Below are positions 53,159 to 62,522 of a DNA stretch of 64,000 nt, one piece after another. The number at the start of each line of letters is the position of its first letter. Position 1 is the stretch's first letter. The translations under genes and the position numbers were made by a program. The notes beneath the pieces were generated by a model that did not search any database, was not told the origin of the DNA, and worked only from the letters and a program-made list of their open reading frames with translations. This DNA is from an uncultured Pseudomonadales bacterium (GTDB lineage: Bacteria; Pseudomonadota; Gammaproteobacteria; Pseudomonadales; Cellvibrionaceae), in assembly GCA_947489425.1 (NCBI GenBank), contig CANLDL010000005.1:26361-90360 (forward strand), given 5' to 3'.

Positions 53159-53416
53159 ATGCGTATTAAATATGGTATCAATGCGCTTGGCTTAATCTGC
53201 CCTGAGCCATTGCTAAAGGCTCGTGTAGCATTAAATGCCATCGCTACTGGTGATTGTGTTGAGGTGCTGACAAATGATGAGAGTTCAGTTAACGACTTTC
53301 ATCGTCTTGTAGAGTTAACGGAGCATCAAATGGTGATATTTGAAACGCTTAATAATAATGACCTCCATCAAGAGATAGAATTACTCTATCGTTTTGTATT
53401 ACAAAAAGGACACTAG
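53159..53416 (+). CDS. TusA/SirA-like sulfur-carrier family protein
   Basis: An 85-residue TusA-fold protein with the CPEP motif (LGLICPEPLLKARVAL), whose Cys carries persulfide in true TusA. It is not the canonical TusA (its C-terminus is longer and lacks the WRK-type end). It is 5 bases before perM on the same strand, a common pairing. Role unknown; sulfur relay is possible. Confidence 0.85.
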   Translation: MRIKYGINALGLICPEPLLKARVALNAIATGDCVEVLTNDESSVNDFHRLVELTEHQMVIFETLNNNDLHQEIELLYRFVLQKGH

Positions 53417-53421
53417 GCCCT

Positions 53422-54516
53422 ATGTTACCCATTATTCGTAACTGGATAGATCGCTATTTTCATAATGAAGAAGCTGTACTGTTATTAGTTTTATTGATTG
53501 TTAGTTTTTTTGTTTTATGGGGTATTGGTAATGACCTTGGCCCAGCACTCATTGCATTGGTTTTGGCTTTTTTAATGCAAGGTATGGTGCAGGGCTTAAA
53601 GGATAAAGGCATGCCGCATATCCTTGCAGTTACATCAGCGCTGTTATTACTTATAGGTGTGATGGTTTTAACCTTGTTTTTATTAGTCCCACTTGTGTGG
53701 CAACAATCAAGTAAGCTGGTTTCAGAGATTCCAACGATGATCGCCCAAGGACGTGAGTTACTTTTACATCTGCCAGAGCGCTATCCTTCTTTTATTAATG
53801 AGGCTCAAATAGACCAGCTTATTCGTCATATTAGCCAAGAGCTCGCAACAATAGGGCAAAATATTTTATCTATTTCACTTTCTAATCTACCGATATTATT
53901 GATTGGCCTGCTGTACTTTATTTTGGTGCCTCTATTGGTTTTCTTTTTTCTAAAGGATGCAAAGGGTATGTTGGGCTGGGTTGGGTCTTTTTTGCCCAAA
54001 GAGCGCCCAGTGATGAGCGAAATTTGGGTTGAAATGAATCTACAAATTGCCAATTACGTAAGAGGTAAGGTGGTAGAGATTATTGTTGTTGGCGTTGTTT
54101 CTTGTATTTCATTTATTATTTTGGATCTGAAGTTTGCTTTATTACTTGGGCTCGCTGTAGGTTTGTCAGTCGTGATTCCCTACATTGGAGCGGTCATAGT
54201 CACTCTACCCGTATTATTGATTGGTTACTTTCAATGGGGATTTGGTTCTGAACTAGCGATATTGACTGCTGTCTATTTGATTATACAAGCGCTTGATGGA
54301 AACGTTTTAGTCCCTATTTTATTTTCAGAAGCGGTTAAGTTACATCCGGTCGCTATTATTTTAGCGGTACTTGTTTTTGGTGGGTTGTGGGGAGTATGGG
54401 GAGTATTTTTTGCCATACCACTCGCAACTTTAGTTAAGGCAATAATTAACGCATGGCCAACACGCTCCTATGGTATCGAGCCAGAGAGTTCAGAGTCAGA
54501 GGGTGTGCAGGCGTAA
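53422..54516 (+). CDS. perM: AI-2E family transporter / PerM-like permease
   Basis: A 364-residue membrane protein of the UPF0118/AI-2E exporter family with seven to eight hydrophobic segments. Landmarks are FFLKDAKGMLGW in the mid-loop, VGLSVVIPYIGAVIVTLP and the C-terminal VFGGLWGVWGVFFAIPLA. Members export autoinducer-2, ions or unknown solutes. It follows the TusA-like gene by 5 bases, and the M16 protease gene follows by 29. Confidence 0.9.
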   Translation: MLPIIRNWIDRYFHNEEAVLLLVLLIVSFFVLWGIGNDLGPALIALVLAFLMQGMVQGLKDKGMPHILAVTSALLLLIGVMVLTLFLLVPLVWQQSSKLVSEIPTMIAQGRELLLHLPERYPSFINEAQIDQLIRHISQELATIGQNILSISLSNLPILLIGLLYFILVPLLVFFFLKDAKGMLGWVGSFLPKERPVMSEIWVEMNLQIANYVRGKVVEIIVVGVVSCISFIILDLKFALLLGLAVGLSVVIPYIGAVIVTLPVLLIGYFQWGFGSELAILTAVYLIIQALDGNVLVPILFSEAVKLHPVAIILAVLVFGGLWGVWGVFFAIPLATLVKAIINAWPTRSYGIEPESSESEGVQA

Positions 54517-54545
54517 AGTAATTTTAATGAATTAAGGAAGTTTGA

Positions 54546-57410
54546 GTGATTTTTTTGCAGTTTTTTCGTCATAAATTTTCCATTTTAATTTTATTTTTTA
54601 TTGCCACTGCTAGTATCAAAAGTATTGCCAGTGCAAATGACACGCAACAGCAAATACTTAAAGGTAGTATAGATGATCGCAGGTACCAGCATTTGGTGCT
54701 CGATAATAAGCTGCGTGTAATCTTGATATCAGACCCTAGTGCTGACAAAGCAGCGGCATCACTTGATGTCAATGTGGGTAGTTATCATGACCCAGTCGAC
54801 CGTGCAGGTTTGGCACACTTTTTAGAACATATGCTATTTTTGGGGACTAAAAAGTTCCCAAGAGCAGATGAATACCAAGCCTTTATTAGTGATAATGCTG
54901 GCTCTCATAATGCCTTTACAAGTAGTCATCACACCAATTACTTTTTTGATGTTGATGCTAAAAAGCTCGACTTAGCTCTCGATCGTTTCTCCCAATTTTT
55001 TATTGCTCCTCTCTTTGATGCCGAATATGTCGATCGTGAACGTAATGCTGTTCACTCAGAGTACCAAGCAAATTTACGTAATGATTTTAGGCGTGCCTAC
55101 GATGTCTATCGTACGGTGATTAATCCAAAGCATCCTGAATCTAAATTTAGTGTGGGTAGTTTGACTACCTTAGCTGATAGAGAGGGAGACAATGTTCGTG
55201 ATGATCTTTTAGCTTTTTATAAACGTCACTACTCGGCGGACAAAATGAGCCTGGTGGTACTGGGTAAAGAATCCCTTGCAGATCTCAAAACAATGGTTGT
55301 TGAGCGCTTTTCACAAGTGCCTGTCTCTGAGCAAGTACCTCAACAGTCGGACAAAAAAGAGCCTTTGTTTTTAAAAGGTGAATTACCAATGGAGGTACTA
55401 AGCCAGCCAGTAAAAGAACTGAGACAAATGTCGATGAGCTTTTTACTGCCATCTGTTCGTGAATACTATCAAGAAAAGCCTTTGGATTATATTGGCTATT
55501 TTTTAGGTCACGAAGGAAAAGGTAGCTTATTATCCTTATTAAAAGAAGAAGGTCTAGCCGAGAATTTATCGGCAGGAGGCTCGGACAAGAGTGATGGGTC
55601 AGCGGCTTTTTATATTACTATTCAATTAACTGAAGCAGGTGTACAGCAGCGTGAAAAGATTCGTGCACTTGTTTTTTATGCTCTTGAAGAAATTAAAGAA
55701 AAAGGTGTTGACGAGTGGCGCTATAATGAAAAGCGCTTATTGGCAAAAACTTCATTTCAGTTTCGTGAAAAATCTAATGCTATCTCAACGGTAAGGTCTT
55801 TGGCATCTAATTTACATGACTATCCTGCTGCCGAAGTCATTAGTGGCGATTATTTGCTGAATAACTACGATGCTAAGCTGATCAAGCGGTTTTTGTCACT
55901 AATGACACCAGATAATGTTTTAGTCACCAGTGTGTTCCCAGATGTAAAAACAGACAAGGTGACACAATACTATAGTGTCAATTATACAAGCCAAAAGATA
56001 TCTAGCGAATTACCTAAGCTAGATAAAGAATTGCTGGCACGTTTTGAATTGCCGCAAGCAAACCCGTTTATCCCAGAAAATATTGATTTATACGATGCAG
56101 ATCCTTCTTTACAGGAATTCTCTCGCTTGCAGGCAGGTACAATTAATTTGTGGGCAAAGCAGGATCTCACGTATAAAACACCTAAGGTTAAAGTATTCTT
56201 TAGGGTGTTATCCCCTGTTATTGCTGGTGACCTCAAAGGTGGTGTGCTTTCTGGGTTATATACTGAGTTAATTCGCGATCGCCTCAATGAGTATACCTAT
56301 CCTGCATTATTGGCCGATACAGGTATGTCGATTCAAGATAATAATCGTGGTATTGATATTACGCTACAGGGTTATCATGATAAATTGCATGAGCTAATGT
56401 CTTTGTTATTGAAACAGATTGATACGAGTAGTTTTAGTGACGAGCGTTTTACTCAAATTAAATCAGATCATATTCGCAGCTTACGAAATAGTGATAAACG
56501 GACACCGTACCATCAATTGTATAGCCAGCTGGCTATTAATTTAACCAATTCTTATTTTTCAGACGCTGAAAAAATAGCGGCATTAGAAAAAATAACATTG
56601 AAAGATGTAGAGCACTTTGCGTCACAGTGGAGAGTGAATGCGCGAGTACAGGGCCTTTACTATGGAAACTTTGATCAGGCATGGATCGATCAATGGCAAG
56701 CTTATGCTAAACGTTTACAGGTGGAAGTGACTACCCCTACAAAAAATATTACACAGAATATCATTGATAAAATGGTAGCCCCTGTGAGTATTATGCGTAT
56801 TGATAATGATGTGGCTCAATATGATGTTAAAGATGTCGAGCACAACGATCAGGCGGCCATTCTATATGTTCAAAGCCCATCGGATAGTGTTGCAGATAAA
56901 GCAAAAATGTCTGTGTTGCGACAAATAATGAAATCACCTTTTTATTCGTCCTTAAGGACAGAGCAACAGCTAGGATATATTGTTTTTATGGGTAACCTTC
57001 GTTTAAAAGAGGTACCGGGTTCAGTGTTTGTTGTGCAGTCACCCTCAAGCAGTGTTGACGATATTCAAACGGCGGTTAAAGAATTTATTGCAGATTTTGA
57101 AAGTAAATTACCTAAAGATATTGAAGTATTTAAGCAAGCAGTGATTACTAAGTTGTTGGAGACGGCACCTAGTTTGTCGGCAAGCGCCAATATTTTTTGG
57201 AATGATATAATACAAGGTGATGGCCGCGTAGATAGGCGCCAGCAGTTGATTGATGCCATTGAAGCATTATCCAGTGATGATATAAGTCGATATTATCAAC
57301 AAGTAATGCTGTCTTCAAAACATGCTCTATGGCAGTTTAGTCAAGAACCTGTCAATAAAACTGAGCAAGCGCTCTATAAAAAAGGCGAGCAATTTTATTG
57401 GTATCATTAA
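54546..57410 (+). CDS. Insulinase-family (M16) periplasmic protease, pitrilysin-like
   Basis: A 954-residue protein with a signal peptide ending near IASA (30). The inverted zinc motif is HFLEH (91-95), followed by the downstream Glu in DRERNAVHSEYQ. Three further M16-type domains fill the C-terminus, with LRTEQQLGYIVFMG. It matches protease III (pitrilysin) in length and layout, and should cleave peptides below about 7 kDa in the periplasm. It starts with GTG behind aggaag. A strong bidirectional terminator follows. Confidence 0.92.
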   Translation: MIFLQFFRHKFSILILFFIATASIKSIASANDTQQQILKGSIDDRRYQHLVLDNKLRVILISDPSADKAAASLDVNVGSYHDPVDRAGLAHFLEHMLFLGTKKFPRADEYQAFISDNAGSHNAFTSSHHTNYFFDVDAKKLDLALDRFSQFFIAPLFDAEYVDRERNAVHSEYQANLRNDFRRAYDVYRTVINPKHPESKFSVGSLTTLADREGDNVRDDLLAFYKRHYSADKMSLVVLGKESLADLKTMVVERFSQVPVSEQVPQQSDKKEPLFLKGELPMEVLSQPVKELRQMSMSFLLPSVREYYQEKPLDYIGYFLGHEGKGSLLSLLKEEGLAENLSAGGSDKSDGSAAFYITIQLTEAGVQQREKIRALVFYALEEIKEKGVDEWRYNEKRLLAKTSFQFREKSNAISTVRSLASNLHDYPAAEVISGDYLLNNYDAKLIKRFLSLMTPDNVLVTSVFPDVKTDKVTQYYSVNYTSQKISSELPKLDKELLARFELPQANPFIPENIDLYDADPSLQEFSRLQAGTINLWAKQDLTYKTPKVKVFFRVLSPVIAGDLKGGVLSGLYTELIRDRLNEYTYPALLADTGMSIQDNNRGIDITLQGYHDKLHELMSLLLKQIDTSSFSDERFTQIKSDHIRSLRNSDKRTPYHQLYSQLAINLTNSYFSDAEKIAALEKITLKDVEHFASQWRVNARVQGLYYGNFDQAWIDQWQAYAKRLQVEVTTPTKNITQNIIDKMVAPVSIMRIDNDVAQYDVKDVEHNDQAAILYVQSPSDSVADKAKMSVLRQIMKSPFYSSLRTEQQLGYIVFMGNLRLKEVPGSVFVVQSPSSSVDDIQTAVKEFIADFESKLPKDIEVFKQAVITKLLETAPSLSASANIFWNDIIQGDGRVDRRQQLIDAIEALSSDDISRYYQQVMLSSKHALWQFSQEPVNKTEQALYKKGEQFYWYH

Positions 57411-57432
57411 TATTTTTTCTTGATAGCCAAAT

Positions 57433-57470
57433 AAAAAAGCCTCTTTTATTCAAGTAAAAGAGGCTTTTTT
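57433..57470. terminator. Terminator of the M16 protease gene
   Basis: A perfect 16-bp stem (57433-57448 with 57455-57470) with loop ttcaag and flanking A and T runs, so it can stop transcription in both directions. Confidence 0.92.
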
Positions 57471-57891
57471 ATATTACCGAAAAAATAATTGTGGGTATCT
57501 ACGTAAAAATACTGAGTTCAATTTTGCGGTATAATTTGTATATTACACACCTCATTTTACAGGGGTAGACATTCTCAATATTAATCGTCTGACCAGTTTA
57601 TGATATTTGTTGAGCTTTTATATCGTTAATACGAATCATTTTTTGTAAAATAGTTGGTTGTATAAAAGTAGTTAACAATGTGAGCTTGTACATTACATTA
57701 TAAAAGAATGGCGTGATAACAAGATGTTCGCTTGTTTTTATCTGTTTTTGAGAAATTAAAACTCTTTTTTCACACAAAATAACATTTCTATATTCAAAAA
57801 GAGCACAATGTATTGATAATTAATACCAATGCATAGTCTATTTCGCGGCAATGCTGCCTTATTAAGCTATAATTTGATGTAGATAGATGCA

Positions 57892-57924
57892 GCCTAAAAA
57901 TATTTGATCTAAATATTTTTAGGC
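57892..57924. promoter_or_regulatory. Perfect 14-bp hairpin in the aceE leader
   Basis: gcctaaaaatattt (57892-57905) and aaatatttttaggc (57911-57924) are exact reverse complements around a gatct loop. No U tract follows, so it is more likely a binding site or RNA stem-loop than a terminator. Confidence 0.55.
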
Positions 57925-57941
57925 AAAAGAATTGAAGCCTT

Positions 57942-57958
57942 AGTACGAATTTCGTACT
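57942..57958. promoter_or_regulatory. Palindrome agtacgaa-t-ttcgtact in the aceE leader
   Basis: 8-bp perfect arms around one base, 17 bases after the hairpin and 89 before the aceE start. Suited to a dimeric repressor controlling pyruvate dehydrogenase. The regulator is not identified. Confidence 0.5.
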
Positions 57959-58047
57959 TAAAGAGCTTTTAAAGAATAGTCCTAGATAAAACCTTTGTCA
58001 TTTCACATTAACTTACTTAATTTTTTAGGTAAAAGAAAGGAGAAAAT

Positions 58048-60693
58048 ATGCAGCATGATACTGAAACGCAAGAATGGCTTGATGCGCTCTCATCCTTAGT
58101 AAAACATGCAGGAAAAGAAAAAGCCGCTGAAGTTCTTTTTGATTTAAGTACGCTTGCAATTAAAGAAGGCATCGATGTCTCCTCAGCAATTAACACTCCT
58201 TATATAAATACTATACCTAAAAACGAAGAAGCCGAGCGCCCTGGTAACGCCGAGCTAGATCGTCGTATACGTTCCTTTAATCGCTGGAATGCCATGGCTA
58301 TGGTTATGCGGGCCAACGATAATGACGAAGGCTTGGGGGGGCATATTGCCACCTTTGCATCTGCTGCAATCTTATACGAGATTGGCTTTCAATATTTCTT
58401 TCACGCCGACGGTAATGATCGCCTCGGTGACTTAATTTATTATCAAGGTCACAGCTCGCCAGGTATCTATGCCCGTTCTTATTTAGAGGGGCGCTTGAGC
58501 GAAGAGCAAATGGATAACTTTCGCCGCGAAGTTGATGGCAAAGGTTTATCCTCATACCCACACCCATGGTTAATGCCAGACTACTGGCAGTTCCCGACAG
58601 TATCTATGGGCCTTGGACCAATTACCTCTATTTACCAAGCGCGTTTTATGCGCTATTTAACGGCTCGTGGTCTGTTAAAAGAAAACGAGGACCGTAAAGT
58701 ATGGGCATTCCTAGGTGATGGAGAATGTGACGAGCCAGAAACATTAGGTGCGATCTCCCTTGCGGCCCGTGAGCGCCTAGATAATCTTATTTTTGTGATC
58801 AACTGTAATTTACAGCGCTTGGATGGCCCTGTGCGTGGTAATGGCAAAATTATTCAAGAACTCGAAGGTGTATTCCGTGGTGCTGGTTGGAACGTTATTA
58901 AAGTTGTCTGGGGTAGCCAGTGGGACGAGCTGCTTAAAAAGGACAAAACCGGCCTATTGATCAAACGTATGAACGAAGTGGTTGATGGCGAGTTGCAAGC
59001 TTGTAAAGTACACGGTGGTGCCTACACTCGCAAACACTTCTTTGGTAAATACCCAGAGCTATTAGAGTTAGTTAAAGATTTATCCGATGAAGATATTTAT
59101 CGTCTACAACGTGGCGGTAATGACTCCAGTAAGGTATATGCTGCTTATGCTGAAGCGGTTGCTACCAAAGGCCAGCCAACAGTTATTCTTGCGCAGACCG
59201 TTAAAGGTTTTGGTATGGGGTCTTCGGGTGAGGCGATCAACGAGGCGCACTCGGTTAAAAAAATTACCATTAATAACCTTAAAATCTTTCGCGATACGTT
59301 TAATTTACCCTTTACTGACGATCAACTTGCAGACTTACCTTACTACCGCCCAGATGCAGATAGCCCAGAGATGGTCTACATGCGTAAGCAACGTAAAAAG
59401 CTAGGCGGCCAACTGCCTGCGCGTCGCAACGAGGTAGAGCGCTTAGATACACCAGAGCTGGATGTATTGCAGTCACATTTAACGGGCACGGGTGAGCGTG
59501 AAATATCAACTACCATGGCCTTTGTGCGTATTCTTTCGACTGTTGTTAAAGATAAAGCTATGGGCCACCGTGTTGTTCCTATTGTGCCAGACGAAGCGCG
59601 GACCTTTGGTATGGAGGGGATGTTTAGGCAAGTAGGGATTTATGCTGCCGCGGGTCAAAAATATGTGCCGCACGATTCTTCGCAAATCATGTTTTATAAA
59701 GAAGATGAAAAGGGCCAAATGCTACAAGAGGGAATCAACGAAGCCGGTGCTATGTCTTCTTGGATTGCTGCTGCAACGTCTTATAGTACTAATGGTGTAT
59801 CAACCATTCCGTTTTATATTTACTACTCAATGTTTGGCTTCCAGCGTATTGGCGATCTTGCGTGGCTTGCCGGCGATATGCAGGCGCGAGGCTTTATGAT
59901 AGGCGCTACCGCGGGTCGTACAACACTTAATGGTGAAGGTCTTCAACACGAAGACGGTCACAGCCTGATTTTTGCCAATACAATTCCCAATTGTAAATCC
60001 TATGATCCTGCTTATAACTTTGAGTTGGCCGTGATTATTCAAGACGGTATGCGCCGCATGTATAAAGAGGGCGAGAACTGCTTTTACTATGTCACTACGA
60101 TGAACGAAAATTACATTCATCCAGCAATGCCGGAGGGGGTTGAAGAAGGCATTATCAAAGGGATGTACAAGCTTAAAGCGGGCACTAGCAAGAAGAAAAC
60201 ACGCGTACAGCTGCTTGGTGGTGGCGCTATTTTGCGAGAGGTAGAAGCAGCGGCTGATATTTTACGTAATGACTTTGGTGTCGAGTCTGATATTTGGAGC
60301 TTAACCAGCGTAAACGAGCTTGCACGCGAAGGTCAGCATATTAGCCGTCATAATATTTTACACCCGCAAGACAAACCTAAAAAAGCCTATGTCACCGAGT
60401 GTTTGGAAGATGCTAAAGGCCCAGTTATTGCTGCAACGGATTACATGAAAGCTTATGCTGAGCAAATACGTGAGTTTGTACCCGCCTCTTACACGGTATT
60501 GGGTACGGATGGTTATGGCCGCAGTGATACACGGGATAAATTGCGCCACTTCTTTGAGGTTAACCGCCATTTTATTGCTGTAGCTGCACTAAAAGCACTC
60601 GCAGACGAAGGCACAATTAAACCTGCCGTTGTCACTAAAGCCATCAAACAATTTGATCTGGATACTAATAAACCAGATCCGATGACACTTTAA
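58048..60693 (+). CDS. aceE: Pyruvate dehydrogenase E1 component, homodimeric type
   Basis: An 881-residue E1 that decarboxylates pyruvate with thiamine diphosphate. The Mg/ThDP motif begins FLGDGECDEPETLGA (222-236); RRIRSFNRWNAMAMVMRAN, QGHSSPGIYARSYLEGR and EDGHSLIFANTIPNC are conserved. It is close to the E. coli length (887). It is followed after 14 bases by aceF. The leader has two symmetric sites. The dihydrolipoamide dehydrogenase gene does not follow. Confidence 0.97.
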   Translation: MQHDTETQEWLDALSSLVKHAGKEKAAEVLFDLSTLAIKEGIDVSSAINTPYINTIPKNEEAERPGNAELDRRIRSFNRWNAMAMVMRANDNDEGLGGHIATFASAAILYEIGFQYFFHADGNDRLGDLIYYQGHSSPGIYARSYLEGRLSEEQMDNFRREVDGKGLSSYPHPWLMPDYWQFPTVSMGLGPITSIYQARFMRYLTARGLLKENEDRKVWAFLGDGECDEPETLGAISLAARERLDNLIFVINCNLQRLDGPVRGNGKIIQELEGVFRGAGWNVIKVVWGSQWDELLKKDKTGLLIKRMNEVVDGELQACKVHGGAYTRKHFFGKYPELLELVKDLSDEDIYRLQRGGNDSSKVYAAYAEAVATKGQPTVILAQTVKGFGMGSSGEAINEAHSVKKITINNLKIFRDTFNLPFTDDQLADLPYYRPDADSPEMVYMRKQRKKLGGQLPARRNEVERLDTPELDVLQSHLTGTGEREISTTMAFVRILSTVVKDKAMGHRVVPIVPDEARTFGMEGMFRQVGIYAAAGQKYVPHDSSQIMFYKEDEKGQMLQEGINEAGAMSSWIAAATSYSTNGVSTIPFYIYYSMFGFQRIGDLAWLAGDMQARGFMIGATAGRTTLNGEGLQHEDGHSLIFANTIPNCKSYDPAYNFELAVIIQDGMRRMYKEGENCFYYVTTMNENYIHPAMPEGVEEGIIKGMYKLKAGTSKKKTRVQLLGGGAILREVEAAADILRNDFGVESDIWSLTSVNELAREGQHISRHNILHPQDKPKKAYVTECLEDAKGPVIAATDYMKAYAEQIREFVPASYTVLGTDGYGRSDTRDKLRHFFEVNRHFIAVAALKALADEGTIKPAVVTKAIKQFDLDTNKPDPMTL

Positions 60694-60707
60694 AGGAGGA
60701 GAATATA

Positions 60708-62345
60708 GTGAGTATACAAACTGTTTCTGTTCCTGATATTGGTGGTGGCGAAGCTGAGATTATTGAAATCTCAGTCACCGTTGGTGAGATGATTGAAGTT
60801 GAGCAAAGTATTATTGTTTTAGAAACTGATAAAGCTTCAATGGATATCCCTTCTTCGCTAGCGGGTAAAGTGACTAAAGTGAGTGTGAGTGTCGGCGATA
60901 AGCTATCTGAGGGCGATGTTATTCTCGAGCTAGAGGCTGAAGGAGCGGCGGCTGAGCCTGCCACTCAATCAACACCAGAGCCCGCTGCTGAAGAGATGGC
61001 CCCATTAATTGAAGAGCCTGCCGAAGCCGCTTCAAGCTCTGGTCCCCAAGTTATTGATGTTCAAGTACCAGAAGGCGCTGAAGGTGCCGAAGTGATTGAA
61101 GTGATGGTTGCTGTCGGCGATGAGATTGCTGCCGATGATTCGCTTGTTGTACTAGAGACCGATAAAGCCTCGATGGAAGTCCCGGCACCTCATGCTGGTA
61201 AAGTCGTCAGTATTACTGTAAAAACCGGCGATAAAACTGCCGAGGGTGGCGTTATACTCAGCCTTGAAGTTGAAGGTCTCGAAGTTAAAGGTGCTGTGGC
61301 TGATACTGCGGTACCTACTACTAGCCCAGAGCCAGCTAAACCTGCACCTGCTCCACAAGCTATATCTGAAGCTCCTACCTCAGTTGCCAAGGATGAAGCT
61401 GTTATTAGTGCAAGCCAATCAAAAGATGTTTACGCAGGGCCTGCGATACGTAAATTTGCACGTGAAATGGCAGTACCTTTAACCGCGGTTACAGGTACCG
61501 GTGATCGTAATCGTATTACCAAAGACGACGTTAAAAACTACGTTAAAGAAGTGATGAGCGGCAAGCAGCCACTTGCGTCAGCTGCGCCAAGTGCTGTGAC
61601 AGGTGGTGCGGGAATCCCTAGTATTCCTCCTGTCGATTTTACGCAGTTTGGCGAGATTGACCTTGAGCCAATGAGTAAGGTCAAAAAGTTAACGGCACAA
61701 AATATGTCGCGTAACTGGCTGAATATCCCGCATGTTACCCAGTTCGATGATGCCGATATCACCGACCTTGAGTCATTCCGTAAAGGCTTAAAATTAGAGG
61801 CAGAAAAACGCGGTGTTAAGTTAACCCCGTTACCATTTTTGCTCAAGGCTTGTGCCGCGGCGTTAGTTGCCGAGCCAAGCTTTAATGTATCGATGCATCA
61901 TGACGGTGAACATATCGTACATAAAAAATATGTGAATATTGGTATTGCTGTCGATTCCCCTGTGGGGCTTGTTGTACCAGTGATACGCCATGTCGACAAA
62001 AAAGGTCTGTGGGAATTGGCCGCTGAGTTTATGGAGATTGTTGATAAAGCTCGTAATGGAAAACTTGGGCCTAAAGATATGCAGGGTGGCTGCTTTACAA
62101 TCTCTAGCCTTGGTGCAATGGGTGGGCAAGGTTTCACGCCAATTGTTAATGCTCCAGAGGTTGCTATTTTAGGTGTCTCGCGCGCAGAGATAAAACCCAA
62201 ATGGAATGGCAGTGAGTTTGAACCACGTAATATGTTGCCACTGTCGTTGTCCTATGATCATCGTGCGGTAAATGGTGCTGATGCAGGGCGATTCTTTACC
62301 TATCTTAACTCTGTGATTGCAGATGTAAGGCGTTTATTGTTGTAG
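60708..62345 (+). CDS. aceF: Pyruvate dehydrogenase E2, dihydrolipoamide acetyltransferase
   Basis: A 545-residue E2 with two lipoyl domains (lipoyl lysines K42 in ETDKASMDIPS and K153 in ETDKASMEVPA), against three in E. coli. Ala/Pro-rich linkers follow, then the E1/E3-binding domain (VYAGPAIRKFAREMAV) and the catalytic core with SYDHRAVNGADAGRF. It starts with GTG behind a strong aggagg. A terminator at 62449 ends the aceEF unit; lpd must lie elsewhere. Confidence 0.96.
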   Translation: MSIQTVSVPDIGGGEAEIIEISVTVGEMIEVEQSIIVLETDKASMDIPSSLAGKVTKVSVSVGDKLSEGDVILELEAEGAAAEPATQSTPEPAAEEMAPLIEEPAEAASSSGPQVIDVQVPEGAEGAEVIEVMVAVGDEIAADDSLVVLETDKASMEVPAPHAGKVVSITVKTGDKTAEGGVILSLEVEGLEVKGAVADTAVPTTSPEPAKPAPAPQAISEAPTSVAKDEAVISASQSKDVYAGPAIRKFAREMAVPLTAVTGTGDRNRITKDDVKNYVKEVMSGKQPLASAAPSAVTGGAGIPSIPPVDFTQFGEIDLEPMSKVKKLTAQNMSRNWLNIPHVTQFDDADITDLESFRKGLKLEAEKRGVKLTPLPFLLKACAAALVAEPSFNVSMHHDGEHIVHKKYVNIGIAVDSPVGLVVPVIRHVDKKGLWELAAEFMEIVDKARNGKLGPKDMQGGCFTISSLGAMGGQGFTPIVNAPEVAILGVSRAEIKPKWNGSEFEPRNMLPLSLSYDHRAVNGADAGRFFTYLNSVIADVRRLLL

Positions 62346-62448
62346 GGCTTTATGTAGGTGGCAGCTTTATAGCTTTGCGTGATTCGCATAATGAAGGCGG
62401 TTAGCGTAAACAATCACCTATTGGCAGGTAAAATAAGCTATAATGTTC

Positions 62449-62484
62449 AAAGGCGATGAATCTTTAAGATTCTTCGCCTTTTTT
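62449..62484 (+). terminator. Terminator of aceEF
   Basis: aaaggcgatgaatc pairs with gattcttcgccttt with one mismatch around a short loop, followed by a T run. Confidence 0.85.
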
Positions 62485-62522
62485 GTTTTTGCTTGTTTAC
62501 TTATCTTTTATGTAGCCTTTTT

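Larger units (their letters stand above)
57471..58047 (+). promoter_or_regulatory. Long leader/promoter region of aceEF
   Basis: 577 non-coding bases before aceE. It contains the 14-bp hairpin at 57892-57924 and the palindrome at 57942-57958 and ends with a strong ribosome binding site (aaaggag). No upstream pdhR-type regulator gene is present. Confidence 0.5.
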
